DNA of 64,000 bases from Ceratodon purpureus (lineage: Eukaryota > Streptophyta > Bryopsida > Pseudoditrichales > Ditrichaceae). The stretch covers positions 12,119,594-12,183,593 of the forward strand of contig CM026431.1 of the NCBI GenBank assembly GCA_014871385.1. Reading direction: 5' to 3'. Numbering within the stretch: position 1 is the first letter of the stretch; the number at the start of each line of letters is the position of its first letter. The position numbers and the translations under genes were made by a program. This document shows, piece by piece, positions 21,298-34,100 of this stretch. The notes below the pieces were generated by a model. That model was not told the DNA's origin. It saw nothing but the letters and a program-made list of their open reading frames with translations, and ran no database searches.

Positions 21298-23278
21298 TTA
21301 AGAAACTGGATCTACATTAAAGCAATCTAAGTCCCGCAAATTAGCAACATCACCGAGGTTGTTATTGATAGAGGCTATCACGCTCCAGAAGGCCATCTGT
21401 CGCCCTATAGAGGAGTTACCTCCTTGTGGATTCGCAGAGCTCAAATCCGGGCTACTTGACCTCAAACGTTTCCGAGAAGGCGACGGAAAAGTGTCTGGCT
21501 TGACGAGATTGCCTTCCCTATCATCGTCACCTGCGCCTGGCGGCAAGGATTTAACGAGACCACTAACAAAATTGCGCACAGCCTCCATGCTCCCAAGAGT
21601 CCGTAATCTGACATCATTGCCTGTAGAATGATTGAATACAATTAAAAAAGCACATCGACAAAACAAGTCAATTTCTGTACATTTCAGTCTAGCCAGAAAC
21701 AAGGCAAATAATAAACACTCAGAGATTTTTTAAATATCCCACAAAAAATTCAGCAACATTAATCTCAAGTACTAAATGCCAGAGTCAAAAAGAGTACCAC
21801 TCACCGCCCTTGCAATAAATTGCTACTCCTCCCTTCTCCATGTCGGTGATCAACTGGACGAAAGGAAACAGGGACTCCCTAGCCCACACGTAAAACTCAA
21901 CCTCAGCCTGACGCAATCCCCTCCATGACAATTTTCTCTTTATTTCCACCCCCAGTATCGCACCAGTATCTATGAGAGATCTGAAGCGCTTCAAACATAA
22001 TACTAAATCATTCTTGGCGGCGACAGGAAATTCAAGATTACTGAATCTCACTTTAATTGGCTCCCTATTTGCATCGTTCCATATGACATCCCGAGATGAA
22101 GTCATCCTCTGGAATTGCCGCTTGAAATCGTCTCTGCGCTGCAACTCATAGGTGTCCCCATCCCTGCACAACATTTGAATAATGCTCTCCATCAGTTGCA
22201 GTTTCTACCAGAATTGTGGAAACAGAAAGTCTAGCCAACTCGTGCTGAAAAAGATCATGGAGGACCATATCTGCGTACCAATCAGACTCCCCACCTTCAG
22301 TCTCAGTTCCAAGCAGCGATTCCAGTGAAACTTCCTCCTCCTCTGGGAGTAAATTAATGTCCAAGCACCTCCGGAGGACACGCAAATCATCCACGTTTAT
22401 AGTCGAGGCAGCCCTTGTCCGCGAAAGTGATTCTTGCAGCAAGGCAGAAATGGAATCCAGCTTACTAATGATATTTTCAATGAATGTATTCCGCTCTTCC
22501 CGTAGCTCTCCATCTGCACGCACACGGGTCACCGTGAGAATCCACATGCTCCGTTGCCAATACCACCAATATCAAAAAGATGTAATCGTTTTGACGCTTT
22601 CCAGCATCATACTTGCTGGATCTGAATGAAAATTCTTTGAAAGCAAGAAGCCCTAACCTCAAAAACCTAAGTGCAACAATCCATACTAAACATGTTGTAA
22701 ATTTGTGCCAACATGTTGCAAACAAGATACGAAACACTTCAATGATCTTGTGCAAGCATTGTCCACGTAATTACAAAAGGGGATCACACACGACGGTCAC
22801 AAATTTCAACCGTGACAAAAAATGAGAATCACGCTAAATACCTGCTGGCATGCAAAACAAAGTAAAAGAAAATCACAGACAAACTTAGACATACACGATT
22901 CAATATGAAGCACCGACTCATTTACTGCCAAAATTTCAGAAGAAGATCACACGCAACGCTCACAAAACAGAACTGACGAAAACCTACAGTAGACCAAAGA
23001 GTGCAGGTGTCTTCCGCAACGAAGGTGGCTGCACTGCATGGAACTCTATGTTACCCTCCTTCTTGACTGGTTTTTAGGAAAGAAATCATACCAGCACCAG
23101 CGGGTTCAATGAGGGCTAGAAGCGTCGCTCGCACGGCACCATCAGTACCATCAAACAAAGCCTTCACATACTCTGGGCCTTTATCTAACAACTTCGCTTT
23201 GATCCTCCCCCTCTGCTCCTCGACTTCTACAAGTTCCTTCAATCTCTCGTTCCAGGAGTTCCAGTCCATAGACGCCAT
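21298..23278 (-). CDS. CRN-like protein with a PD-(D/E)xK nuclease-like segment
   Basis: Four exons close in phase: 23278-23092, 22513-22279, 22163-21805 and 21620-21298 (367 aa from the ATG at 23278; an upstream ATG at 23359 would add a hydrophobic MRLLLSLALLLCF start). Exon 1 gives a short helical header (MASMDWNSWNERLKELVEVE). Exon 2 is acidic. Exon 3 holds LIDTGAILGVEIKRK, which fits the D...ExK core of restriction-endonuclease-fold nucleases, followed by RQAEVEFYVWA, where such families carry a Gln motif. Exon 4 contains a basic PSRKRLRS nuclear-type signal. There is no kinase domain, unlike the 9.6-12.2 kb gene. Intron 1 is phase 1 and its donor half is shared nearly base for base with that gene. 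Assignment to the CRN group rests on this link and on the nuclease-like core. Confidence 0.6.
22605..23092. repeat. Shared CRN first-intron segment, copy B
   Basis: Partner of 11485-11972 (offset 11120, no gaps). Similarity begins at the final base of exon 1 and covers the donor side of intron 1. The adjoining 22579-22604 is shared with 1465-1490 but not with copy A. Confidence 0.95.
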
Positions 23279-23359
23279 ACTTTCTGATCGAATTATGCTT
23301 CGCTCCAAAGTAGAAAAAGTAAAGCAAAGAAGGAGAGCGAGCGAGAGTAGGAGGCGCAT

Positions 23360-24062
23360 GAGAGATGAAGCGCGCAACTCACGGGAGCATAGCATGTCAT
23401 CTCCAAACCCTAAATCGCCCAAATCGCCCACCATCGCTCTAATCTGTAGCTTCGACGAGATTCATCCATTACTTTTACTTTCTTTTAGAATCTTGTTTTC
23501 ATGTAGAATCTTGTTTTTCCTCTTTTTCTTTATTTCTTATAGGCCCTTTAGTAGAAGTTGAAACAGTCTTGGAAAAAACACCCCCAGAACTACAAATTGA
23601 AAAGAAATCTTGAATGATAAAATTTCTATGGATATGTGATATGTGATACACGATATGTGAAAATGAAATATTTTTCTATCCACTATGTACATGAATGTTG
23701 AAATTTGGAGCAGTTCCATAACATTAAATATCTCATCTTTTGCACTTTAGTAAAAGAGGTTATTTGACCATTTACTCTCAAACTAATCTAACACTATGAT
23801 AAGCTCAATAAATTAACCCCTAAAGGCCTGAGGGTGTTTTTGCTCAAAACTGCCTCCAAACAGCCCCTTTTGAAAGCAAGCCGGGTAGTGCAAAATTAGA
23901 ACCAATTTTGATACTTCCAACTGTAAGATTATGTAGCTAACTTATATGTCTATATGCTGACCAAATCTCACACTTCCATTCCTTACCATTTGTGAGATCA
24001 TAATAGACAAAGTTGAAGAAAAATGACCAAAAAAAAACTGACAAAATCCCTACTTATCCCTA
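23360..24062. other. 5' flank of the second CRN-like gene, then no gene seen
   Basis: AT-rich. Promoter elements cannot be fixed. No other structure was recognised. Confidence 0.35.
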
Positions 24063-24986
24063 GACCCAAATACCCTAACCTCGGTCAACGGAAGTCAAAC
24101 ATCAAATATCTTCCAAATGGTGCAAGAGTTTTAGGATTTTATTGAATCACAAGCGTCGAAAATGGGAGGTAGGTCCAATCAAATGACCATCCCAAAAAGT
24201 GCCAATCCCAACACACGCACTTGTAACCCAAGACCCTAATACCCCGAAACCCCAGTATCCTGATACCCTAATATCCCAATACCCCGATACCTTAATACCT
24301 CAATACTTTGATACCTTAATACTCCAACACCCTGATATCTTAATACCCCAATACCCTAAGTCATCAATAAAGAGTCCAATCGGCAAGTGCCATACGATTT
24401 CGGTTCCCTGCTCCACACCCTACAACAATCCGAAAACCAAAAATACAAAAAATATCAACCCCAAAAAGGTCAATGAGGAACCCTGACACCCTTGAATACG
24501 AGTTCAAATGAAAAAAATAAACCTCACCATCTTGTAGGCCACTGAAAGACAATTCCAGAAATATGTTGCACACCCCATCCTAATGACGACGCAAGCACAA
24601 TCAAAGGATGAAGGTCAAAAAATCCAAACTTCATCCATCTATGACTCATCCAAAAAGTGCCCAATCGGCAAGTGCCATACCATTCCAAAATTCTTGTTCC
24701 ACGCTCTACACCGAGTACAAATACAAAAATCAGAAAAAGTCAACCCAAATAAGTCAGGCTTAGAGGTCAACCGAACTAACCCAAAAAAAAACCCTTCTTA
24801 TCTCTAAACCCAAATACCCTAACCTCGGTCAACGGAAGTCAAACATCAAAAAACTCTCAAATGGTGCAAGAGTTTAGGGATTTTTAGGGTTTAGGATTTA
24901 GGGTTACAAAAGTATTCTTTAGAAATTGCACTTTTTGGGATGGTTATTTTGATTTGGCCTACCCCCATTCTCGATGCTTATGATTC
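24063..24986. repeat. Composite inverted and direct repeats with telomere-like CCCTAATACC runs
   Basis: Bases 24141-24204 reappear inverted at about 24925-24986 (GAATCA.AAGC.TCGA and ACCATCCCAAAAAGTGC). A direct repeat containing CCCAAATACCCTAACCTCGG lies at 24063 and 24804. A third pair, CCAATCGGCAAGTGCCATAC, lies near 24376 and 24661. Between them 24230-24360 is a degenerate CCCTAATACC-type array. This may be one damaged TIR element or several nested ones. Confidence 0.6.
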
Positions 24987-25089
24987 AAGTCCGACAGAAT
25001 TAGGATGGAGTTGCAGTGGCCGTGTCCGACTTAAGGATTCTGGATGGAGGGGACTTGAATCCTTATCCTAATTCTGTCGGACTTGAATC
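24982..25089. repeat. Inverted repeat with GATTCAAGTCCGACAGAATT ends
   Basis: The first 25 bases reappear as the reverse complement at the end of this 108-base segment. The interior matches, inverted, the 5551-5600 sequence. It is a short foldback repeat of a dispersed family, sitting just upstream of the first recognised exon of the ASH-type gene. Confidence 0.75.
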
Positions 25090-25138
25090 CTACAAAAAAA
25101 TCTGCTTCGTTCACTATTTCTGAACCTTATGATTGCAG

Positions 25139-28100
25139 TGCAAAGCTCAATTATGCACTTCTATTGTGAAGCTGTCGACTCTGGAGCTCAATTTCGGTGA
25201 TTGCAATGTTGGCTCAACGAAAGCATCAAGTGTGCAGATTCATAATCTCTCTGATCTTCCAGCACTCATCACCCCATATGTTACATCGACTATACTCAGT
25301 ATAAAAAGTCAGGCGGAGCGAGTATCTATTCCAGCTCGTCAGACACACAGTCTGGATATAGATCTTGTCCTTCTTAAGATCAATCATAAGTATAGAAAAC
25401 AAATTCGAGTTGACAATCTTTTGAACAAGGAAAATAATCAGGTACTAGAGGTTCGAGCCAAAATAATGGACCGTCACCATGTTTTATTCCATTCTGTCTA
25501 TTACAAATTGCAAACCCCGTCAGCGAGCAACTTTCTCATATTTGACAGGTGATTTTGTCACAATATACCAGACTAGCTCTTTTTATGTCTTCTCAAGGAT
25601 TTTACGTTTTCACTACAGCAAATATGGGACTTCTCCATGTCGAAATTCCACTCAAAATGGAGTGGAAAAGTACTCTTCCATCGTCCTGGAGGATGCTTAC
25701 TCCCGTGGCCCACCGAGTCAATTCCAGCCAGACCAGACAAAATAGGGGCCCTGCATAGTCGCTTACTCCCCCGAAATCGCGTTCCTCCCTTTGTAACTTT
25801 AAGCCGATGACATTTCACTTTCCTGGTAGTTTATTACCCTTGAATTTTTTTCCTGCTGCTCGCCTTGGTTTTGGCAGTTCGTCCAGGACCCTTCGATGTA
25901 CTCTCCCCTTCAACATCCTCGCTGTCCATTTGTGTGTTCCTTCCCCGTCCGATGAAATCACCTGACGCCGTCGGATAAAATACATCTCGGCCACTCACAG
26001 GAGAAGTATTTGTAGTACACGTGTTGCATTTACAGCCTATCAATGTTGGCAATGGACAACCACTCGATGGAGGTAATATATGTCGCTTGATCATTTCTCT
26101 TTCAACCGTAGGATGCACCTTATCCGAGTCGTTCATTGATTCTGCATCGAATGGTAGATGCTATTCCCAACTGCACACGTGCAAGGCAGCGATTGTGTCC
26201 CATGTCATAATCTGAGCGGTTTCCTTCGACTGGGAATACACCTGATTTGGCAATCGACCACCTTTAGATGTTTTTATTTCTCACCTTCGGATCAATGAAA
26301 TGGTAGCCGTCCGCCTTCTAAAGATCTGATCGTCCGATACAATCGATATCCACCATTCGATGCAGTTAAAATGGATCGTTCGATCTTCCCTCTTCCAACC
26401 CTCGGATGCAGCGAATGCGATTGATTCATCGTTGTTGCATCAAATGGTGGATGCTGCACCCTAATATACACGTGTTCAGTTGCAATTGTGTTACATGTCA
26501 TACTTTGAATGGTTTAGTATATTCGTCGATGAGGTCCATTCCATATTACAGTGCAAATTGTCGGTAATTAAATGCTGCATTGTCGGTAATATATACATTG
26601 ACGTCCTGTTACTGCGCCGTTGTATACTTTAAGTGCGGTTTAGGTTTACCAAGTATCATGCACTATAAACATCACCAAGTCGACCTGCAATGACACAGAT
26701 GCGGGCCAATGTACACCCTAACAAGCACAGAGCAATTCCAAAACACTTATATGCTTTAATAAGCGAGTCCGATTCAGAACACGGTTTACTCTTCGCCGTT
26801 GTGAATGCTGCTCTCGAAACCAGATCCACGACTACTGTATATTGCCTCAATACTCTCACGTTTAAATTCCTATAAGGCCTACATTGAATACCTCATCCAA
26901 TCCCACTGACATCTTGTGAACGGATAGTCAATTACTACTTGCCTTCTATTCTCACACCCACACCCCATGCAAATATATCCCTTCGTCGATAATCACCTAG
27001 CTTTCATTTACGACAGACGGGAGTATCGTAGCCGACGACTGCATGTCCATGAATCACATCCCAGGTCGTAACCACCTCCTACTACGATAACTTCGCCCGT
27101 GTGACTTTAATGCCTCCCCTACATCACCTCCAAAAGGTATTCAGCATTCCACATAACCCATGTACAATTATTGCTGCTACATGCGAGCGCGTCCTCCATA
27201 AGACGAATGCCATTCTGTTTGGCGGCATACATGGGGACAACGGCGGGCACAAAAACATCTTCAACAGTAACCCACTGGATTCCCGTCTCACAGGGTCTGT
27301 CGGATGGGAGTTTCGACTTCGGAACTTTGAAATGGACCCCTGCTCTTCCCTTCGCAATTGCTGTCCCTCGGTGCTCCGGATGCAATATCCACACATCCTT
27401 GTGCATGCGCACAGGGTCCTGATCAACATGCAATAATACATTAGTGACTCATTATCACCTACTTGGGTAGCATTTATTGTCACTCACTTCAACCATAAGC
27501 ACAGACCCCATATACCGAATGGTGACACTGCGGCTTATTGCATGACAGTTTAGCAGCGAACAAACTCCTAGCTATATTACCTGCCCTATCCTCGGACATA
27601 GGTTCTGTGTGACACTGTCTTCAGCCAGCCTCCTTGGTTTCCTTTTCTGTCTAGTCAGCTTATATTCTAGAGATTTGCTTGCTGTCATCGTCGCGTCTTT
27701 GTCTCCATCGCTGTCCTGACCATCAACAGCGCATGTTCCGGAGCGTCGTTTAAGGTTTTGGTTTTTTGTCTTACATGGCGGTCTTCCCCTCCTCACAGAG
27801 CCGTTCATGACTGCAATAGTGTAAGTATGAAATAAGGTACAATTAATCGAAGATAAGAACAATAAAAAGGCAAGGGTTCATATAAATTCTACTCTGGCCA
27901 CAGAATAAATTTCTATCTTAATCTAGCACTCATGATATCGAAACTACTCATTGAGTACCTGCTGGCGATTCCTCCCCCTCGAAGACTGTGACATCGATGG
28001 TGCCAGAAGTTAGTGAGGTTCGGCTCATTTCAACGCCTGGATTTGTCGTCCCTGCTCTCCCTTCTACTTGGAAGTCATCTCGTTCGTCCACTTCAGCTTC

Positions 28101-31100
28101 CTCCTCCGGGACTTGGCTATATTGTGGCAATGTGGGATTGGAACCTTCATTCCCCATCTCCGGCCCGATCTCCACACAGTCTTCCATAAAATCAGCGGTA
28201 CCTTTATCCTTCCCGGACTTCTCGATAGACCGCGACTTTCGGACAGGGGAATGTCGTCCGTCCCTTGACAGGTTCTTAACGGTGATGGACAAAGATTCAA
28301 ACATGTGCCGGAGATCATCATGGTCCTCAAACCGTTTAGAAACGGCCATATTTGCCATCCTTGTCTCCTTCTCAATCGCCAACAACCTGCTCTTTGTCTG
28401 GTTTAGCTCCTGCCTCAAGTCGGCGATAGCGCCGCTTAGACGCTGTAGTGTGTCCACCTCGACGCAGTTGTGTGGAACTCTTGTGCCGCCCCCATCATCC
28501 GACTGAGACGACGGGAGTGGAGTGTTCATCCTCTCCACTATCATGCCCTCTGAGACATCAAAAACCGCTTCTGTGACGAAGTCGTTTGCAATGATGTCTT
28601 CCCCAAGGCCCCCGTCATGGTCCAAGCAATTGTCGACAGATACGTCCTCCTCCACCAACTGACCGTAAAAAAATAATAAAAAAATGTGAAATATCAATAT
28701 GGTTTACTTACACTCACTACACTGCTAGTAATGACCATGTAGAGAAAAATATATTTAGAACAGTATGTACCATATATTAATCATCTACCCTTTCCATGCG
28801 GACTTCAGTCCACATGTGGCATCTTCCAGAACCCTCTAGTTCAAAGAGAAGTAAAGTACCACTCTGTCTAATTAAGAGGGTTTGGTACTCACCGTGTCCA
28901 TACTGTCTTCAGCTTCGGTCACTTGTCCAGGTCCAGCATCTGACCTCCCTCCGGCGTCTTGTGCTCTTCCCGGGATACCCCTTCTTGACCTTGCTAGAGT
29001 CATCCGCTCGCTCTCAAGTAACGATGCTTCGGATGTCCACTGAGCTACTAGGGTAGGGTACCTTTTTGGTGGACATTGCGGGTGCCGTGCACCATTTTTT
29101 TTCCAGTATGACCTCCACTGATAACGAGTCCAGCTAAGAGCATCTTGTAAGTAGCCTCTAATGTAGCCCTCCTTCAGTGGTGGATTGAATGAGAATTGAC
29201 TGTCTATATCGTGTTCGATAAGTTGGAATGACATTGCTGGATGGTGATTGAACTCCTTGATGCTGACATCCAAAATCCTCCCAGCGACGTCTCGGATAGC
29301 GCGATTTAGCACCGTCTTCAGAGCTGTGACGTTCCCTTCGGCGTCCGTAGGAATATGTGTCTTCGGCCCTCCACCAAGATTATTTTGCTGACTCCGATGG
29401 TACTCCATCCGCTGCCTCCTCATGTTGTTTCTATGGTAATTTGGACTAGCGTCGTGCCTATCCCTTGCTGTTGTGGACGATGGTGAAACTACCGCCGCCG
29501 CAATACCATCCGAGTTCGATGAAAGCGTGCTTCTGTCTTGCTGGCATCTAGCGACATCTATCCGACGAGCGACGTTTCCAGTGAAGTGTCCCAGATTAAT
29601 TGGAGGCTGCTGGACGTGATTACCTCCGACGAGGCCTCTGCGCGGTTCTCCCAACGGACTGGTGCGACTGGTGCTGGCTTGAAATGCACCGACATTTCCA
29701 TTCACCCACGCTCCTGAGAATCTGCTAGTGGTGGCGGCCCCGGCGGTGTTCACATCTGCCTCAGAAGGACTTTCATGCGCAACATGAATGGGTGTTGTTC
29801 GCGAGGTGGGCGGTGGTGGAGTCTGGAATAGTGCCGTGGGCTGGCAGCTTCCATTCCCCTGCATCCTACTACTTTGAGCGGCGTTGTACAGCTGCATCAT
29901 CTGTACCATGAAGGGGTGATTTAGAAAAGCAGTATCAACCGGTGGTGTGTTTTGCGAGGTCATCCGTGGTGGTTGTCCCTCTGTCGAGTGAATTCGAGAG
30001 TGTGCCTCGCGGTCCGTGTCCATGGGGTGGTCCACTGCAGCTGCGTACGAGCTCTCCATGCAGGTATCGTTCTGTACAGTCTAGGCCAACGTGACGAAGT
30101 ACTTAAGGGCAAACATATATTTGCTATGAAATTCCAAACACGCAATGCATCTTGGTGGCCACAGTACCCAACGATGTACTGGCAGATGAAGGCATGCCAA
30201 GTTCCAGACAACTACAGCAAAAGGTTTGACAAAGGCAATTCCGACGAGAAATCAATATACGTACCATCTCAGTCTGCTCGGCTTGTACCATCGCGTGGGC
30301 TCAAACACTTTGTTTGCTTCCTCTCCCCCAAAGATGAGCTTTTAGTTGCTGTAGCGTGGTTTCCTGTTGTGAAATCCGTGGCTCATTTATCACACTGAGA
30401 CTTTGTTATGATATATGAGAGGCAAAGTGCGGCGCCGTCACGGGAGAGGAGAATGTTTGGGATCCCGCCGCACGTCCACCACTCCTCCCACCTTACCTTC
30501 CTCATTACCCAGGAGTCGTCGCCATGGGATTACGTACGTGAAATTTGCCGATTTAAGTGGACAACTGTTCAATGGACTGCAGTTCTATTCCGAATTAGAC
30601 TATGACTGAAAGTGAGAATAGACGATGTAAATATGCTTAACACGGTGCAATAGAGAAGCTTATCAACTCCAAATCTCTTTCAACCTCTGATTAGACTCCA
30701 ACATGCGTACAGAGTTTTTGTAGCCAATGAATCCAAGGAATGCGGCTGATAATTCATCACAACATGTAGCCACGTAACTGCAGAGAAGCCCTAGAATTTC
30801 TCCACTGTGTCCCCCACTTTCGCAAAGGTCTAAAACACACCCAGTTATGGCAAATTTCGTAGGACCAATCCAATTAAAGAAAGTGACCTCCTCACGAATT
30901 ATAACCAAACTCATAAATATGAAAAACTTATTATAGATAAGACTGCGATACAAACGCATGTACGTGTTAAGCTCCGGAAGAAATACCAGAGACCACGTGT
31001 AGACCTAGATTATGATCACAGAACTATGCCTACATTATTTTAATAATGCAGAAGATAATTTCATTAAGCAACCGCTTTTCACCTCATTCTCACAAGCCAC

Positions 31101-34100
31101 ACCCCTCATACTTGACTGCGAGGTAAGGTTCTACAGGGAGTACTTTGCCGGCAGCCAGAGTGTCCTCCAACCAGTCATGGTATACTACTTTCACGGCGCG
31201 ACCACTCGGATGCCAGAACGGGCTTAGAGTTATAATCTCTTGAACGTCCCGCCCACCTAGACTGTCACAGGATACAATAATTCAGTGGGCTGAAGGGTAG
31301 GTGTTGACGCTTTGCAAAACATCATGCATGTCTGTGAAAATCATCAGGAGCATGTACACGTGTGGAAGGTGATAGAACTAACTCAACTAACAAGCCTTCA
31401 CAGAACAATCGGATAGTGGCCACAAACTAGCACGACACCAAACCTGCGTAAGACGTTTTTAGTGTCGAAAACCTGATTCGCTCTCCTATAGGTGAGAACA
31501 TGGGTGGTTGTGTAGCCAATTTCCTCCACTACTTCTGCACCGAGCAATTTCGCCTCCAGCTGAAGCCTACTTAGTGTCAGAGTAGCAATGTCTTGCGAAT
31601 CCGGGTTTCTACATCACGACCAAAGTTAGACAAAAGTCATTGCACCGAATGCCCAAAATCTAAATGCTTCAAACTAGTACAAGTAAAATGAATCCTCACG
31701 TTGAATGAATGGGTCGGGCCATGAAAACTGTAACACCCTTCAACCACTTGAAACTACAACAGTACTGTCGAAATGATTCTTCAAGTTTCTCGAGTTCCTC
31801 CATAATCACTCTTCCTTGCCGGAGAAGTTCGTCAGCCCTACTCTGGATTGACATCCTCTCGCACTGTAATCGCTTTCGCTTACCACTAAACTTAGTATTC
31901 GGGCGGTTGTCCATTGCCGGCAACGTCTAAGTATCTGGCGCTATGGAATGTGCACCCTCTACCAAGCTTACAATGCCACTCAAATTCGGGAGAGGCAAAG
32001 TGGAATGGAAGAGAGATCGTGACGTAGAGATGATAGCTATCTCGGAGTCGCTTTAAACCCGGTAAGGCCTTTATACCACACTCCATATATTTACCTTGAC
32101 ATGTTTAGGTACAATTATAGTGTTCCTAAGCCCAGGTAATTTTATTTTTTTGTATCTTCACGCGGTTAGGTAGATGCAAGCCAGATTACTGAGAGTGTCG
32201 TTTGCCCTCAACCTCCATCTTCAACGCAACGGGACATTGTACATGCCCTTTCCAACCATATACAGAACAGGACAAGGTCCACAATAAGCTAGAACTGCAC
32301 GCAGTATGAACGCCTCCTCAAGAACTTGTTCATCCAAATATAGATGGATGGCTGCTTGATGCACTGTCATTTGCATTGGTGTCCAGAGGAAGCCCTCATT
32401 TCCTCCACTTTGTTGATTTCTGGATACATTCCACAAGGCCGTAGTGGGTCTAGTTGTTTTACCTTGTATTTTTTATATCAACATTAAAGTAGGCGGTGCC
32501 TAAATAACCTAAAAAAACCATTCCTCTTTAGTACGTAACTAGAGTGGTAACGATACAGGTCTATCCACGGTAATAGAGAATGGGAGGCACCCATAAAGAA
32601 GCGAAGACTACGTATCGTGGGTTCTTCTGAAGAACAAGGCAAGACGTTGCGCTTTGCCCAAAACACTTCCACATTGAGGACCAATTTGTCGAGGACTGAT
32701 GGTGAGGAGCGGGGAATGGGCACCTGGGTTCGAATCAAAGTGAAAGTCTGGTACGTTTCTCAACAAATTTCAGATTACACAAGATTGCTCAAGCACAATA
32801 GTCAAGTAATTGGACACGTTGCAGTATTCACCGAAAACGATACATCATAGTAGGTGTAACCAGAGAGACCGTTGTTGATGTTGGCAGGGTGAGTGATTAT
32901 CTTGTACGTATAAACGCATACTTACTAATTCAACCTTTAAGTCAGTCATTGTAATGAGATGGCCACTACCATAACTGTAGAGTACACCGTTAGGGTTACA
33001 CTTCTCACTAGAATCTTTTTTAAAATTTCATCGTGGTTATGTGAAATGATAGAACATTTGTTTTTTTGGTTTATCAAGTTTTTTGTGTGAAGAGTAATCG
33101 CCATGTTAGGGTTATGAGTTTTTCTAAATTAAATGTTTGAGAACAAGGAGACTACGGAGAATGGTTTTACAAGTATGTAGGGTTTGTTAAGTCTTACAAA
33201 AGAGCTTCACTTCGACGACATCTGAATTTATACTTGGCTTATGCCTTGTAGCACCATGACTCCGCATTTGTTCTTACTGTTTGCATTAGAATGCAGGCTT
33301 TGAGAGTTAGTTTATGTTTCCGCTATTGGTTCACTAAAGAAATTTGTAACAATTCTGTTGAAGGGTTACATATTTACGTTACACTACATCAGAATTTTTT
33401 ATTTTTTATTTTCTATTCTTATTCTGAAGCCATGTCTGAGATGCGTTCAGTCCATAAATACTAACCTCTGACCCATCCCACCATTCACCTACGGGTTCGT
33501 AATCGAACATGCCGCCCCGCGGAGTGCAAGGGTCATTGCCCATCGACCACCCGGCCAGAAAGATTGATCGAGACAAGAAGCTTATTCAGAGGGAGTTTGC
33601 ATTGGCTAGGGCGGCTGGTGCGAGACGACTAAGCTGTCCTTGCCGCATTTGTAATCGGGGTATTAGAACGTACTTAACGCTCCAAACTGTAGCGAAACAC
33701 GTCAGGTGGTATGGCTATCATCCATTCCAGAGGGGCAGAACCGAGGTAATTTTGAAATGCGCCATATACTAAGTAGATGCCGAGAGTCCTTAATGCCTTG
33801 CTCAAATGTATACAGTATGCATTTTTTGAACTAATACAAATTGTAAATTCCAGCTTCCATTACCTCACATGGTATGCTGGTCATTGTAATACGGATTGTA
33901 ATTAATATCCAACTTTGCAGGGTGTGGATCCAGACACTTCGGACATCGAGTGGGACGAACACATTGAGAGAGAGTTTGGGGCATCCGGGAGAAGACGTCT
34001 TGAGGAAACTCGCAATGCCGGAGCTGCCGGGGTGGACATTGTCGAGGTGATTAGAGAGACGATGGGGGTATGGGACGACGTTCGCATAAACGCAGCGGAT

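Noticed and set aside
29952-30398. 148-codon plus-strand frame at the start of the TNPD-like gene
   Set aside because: Its first part is antisense to the TNPD-like exon 1; the remainder has no recognised domain, although I could not exclude a small exon.
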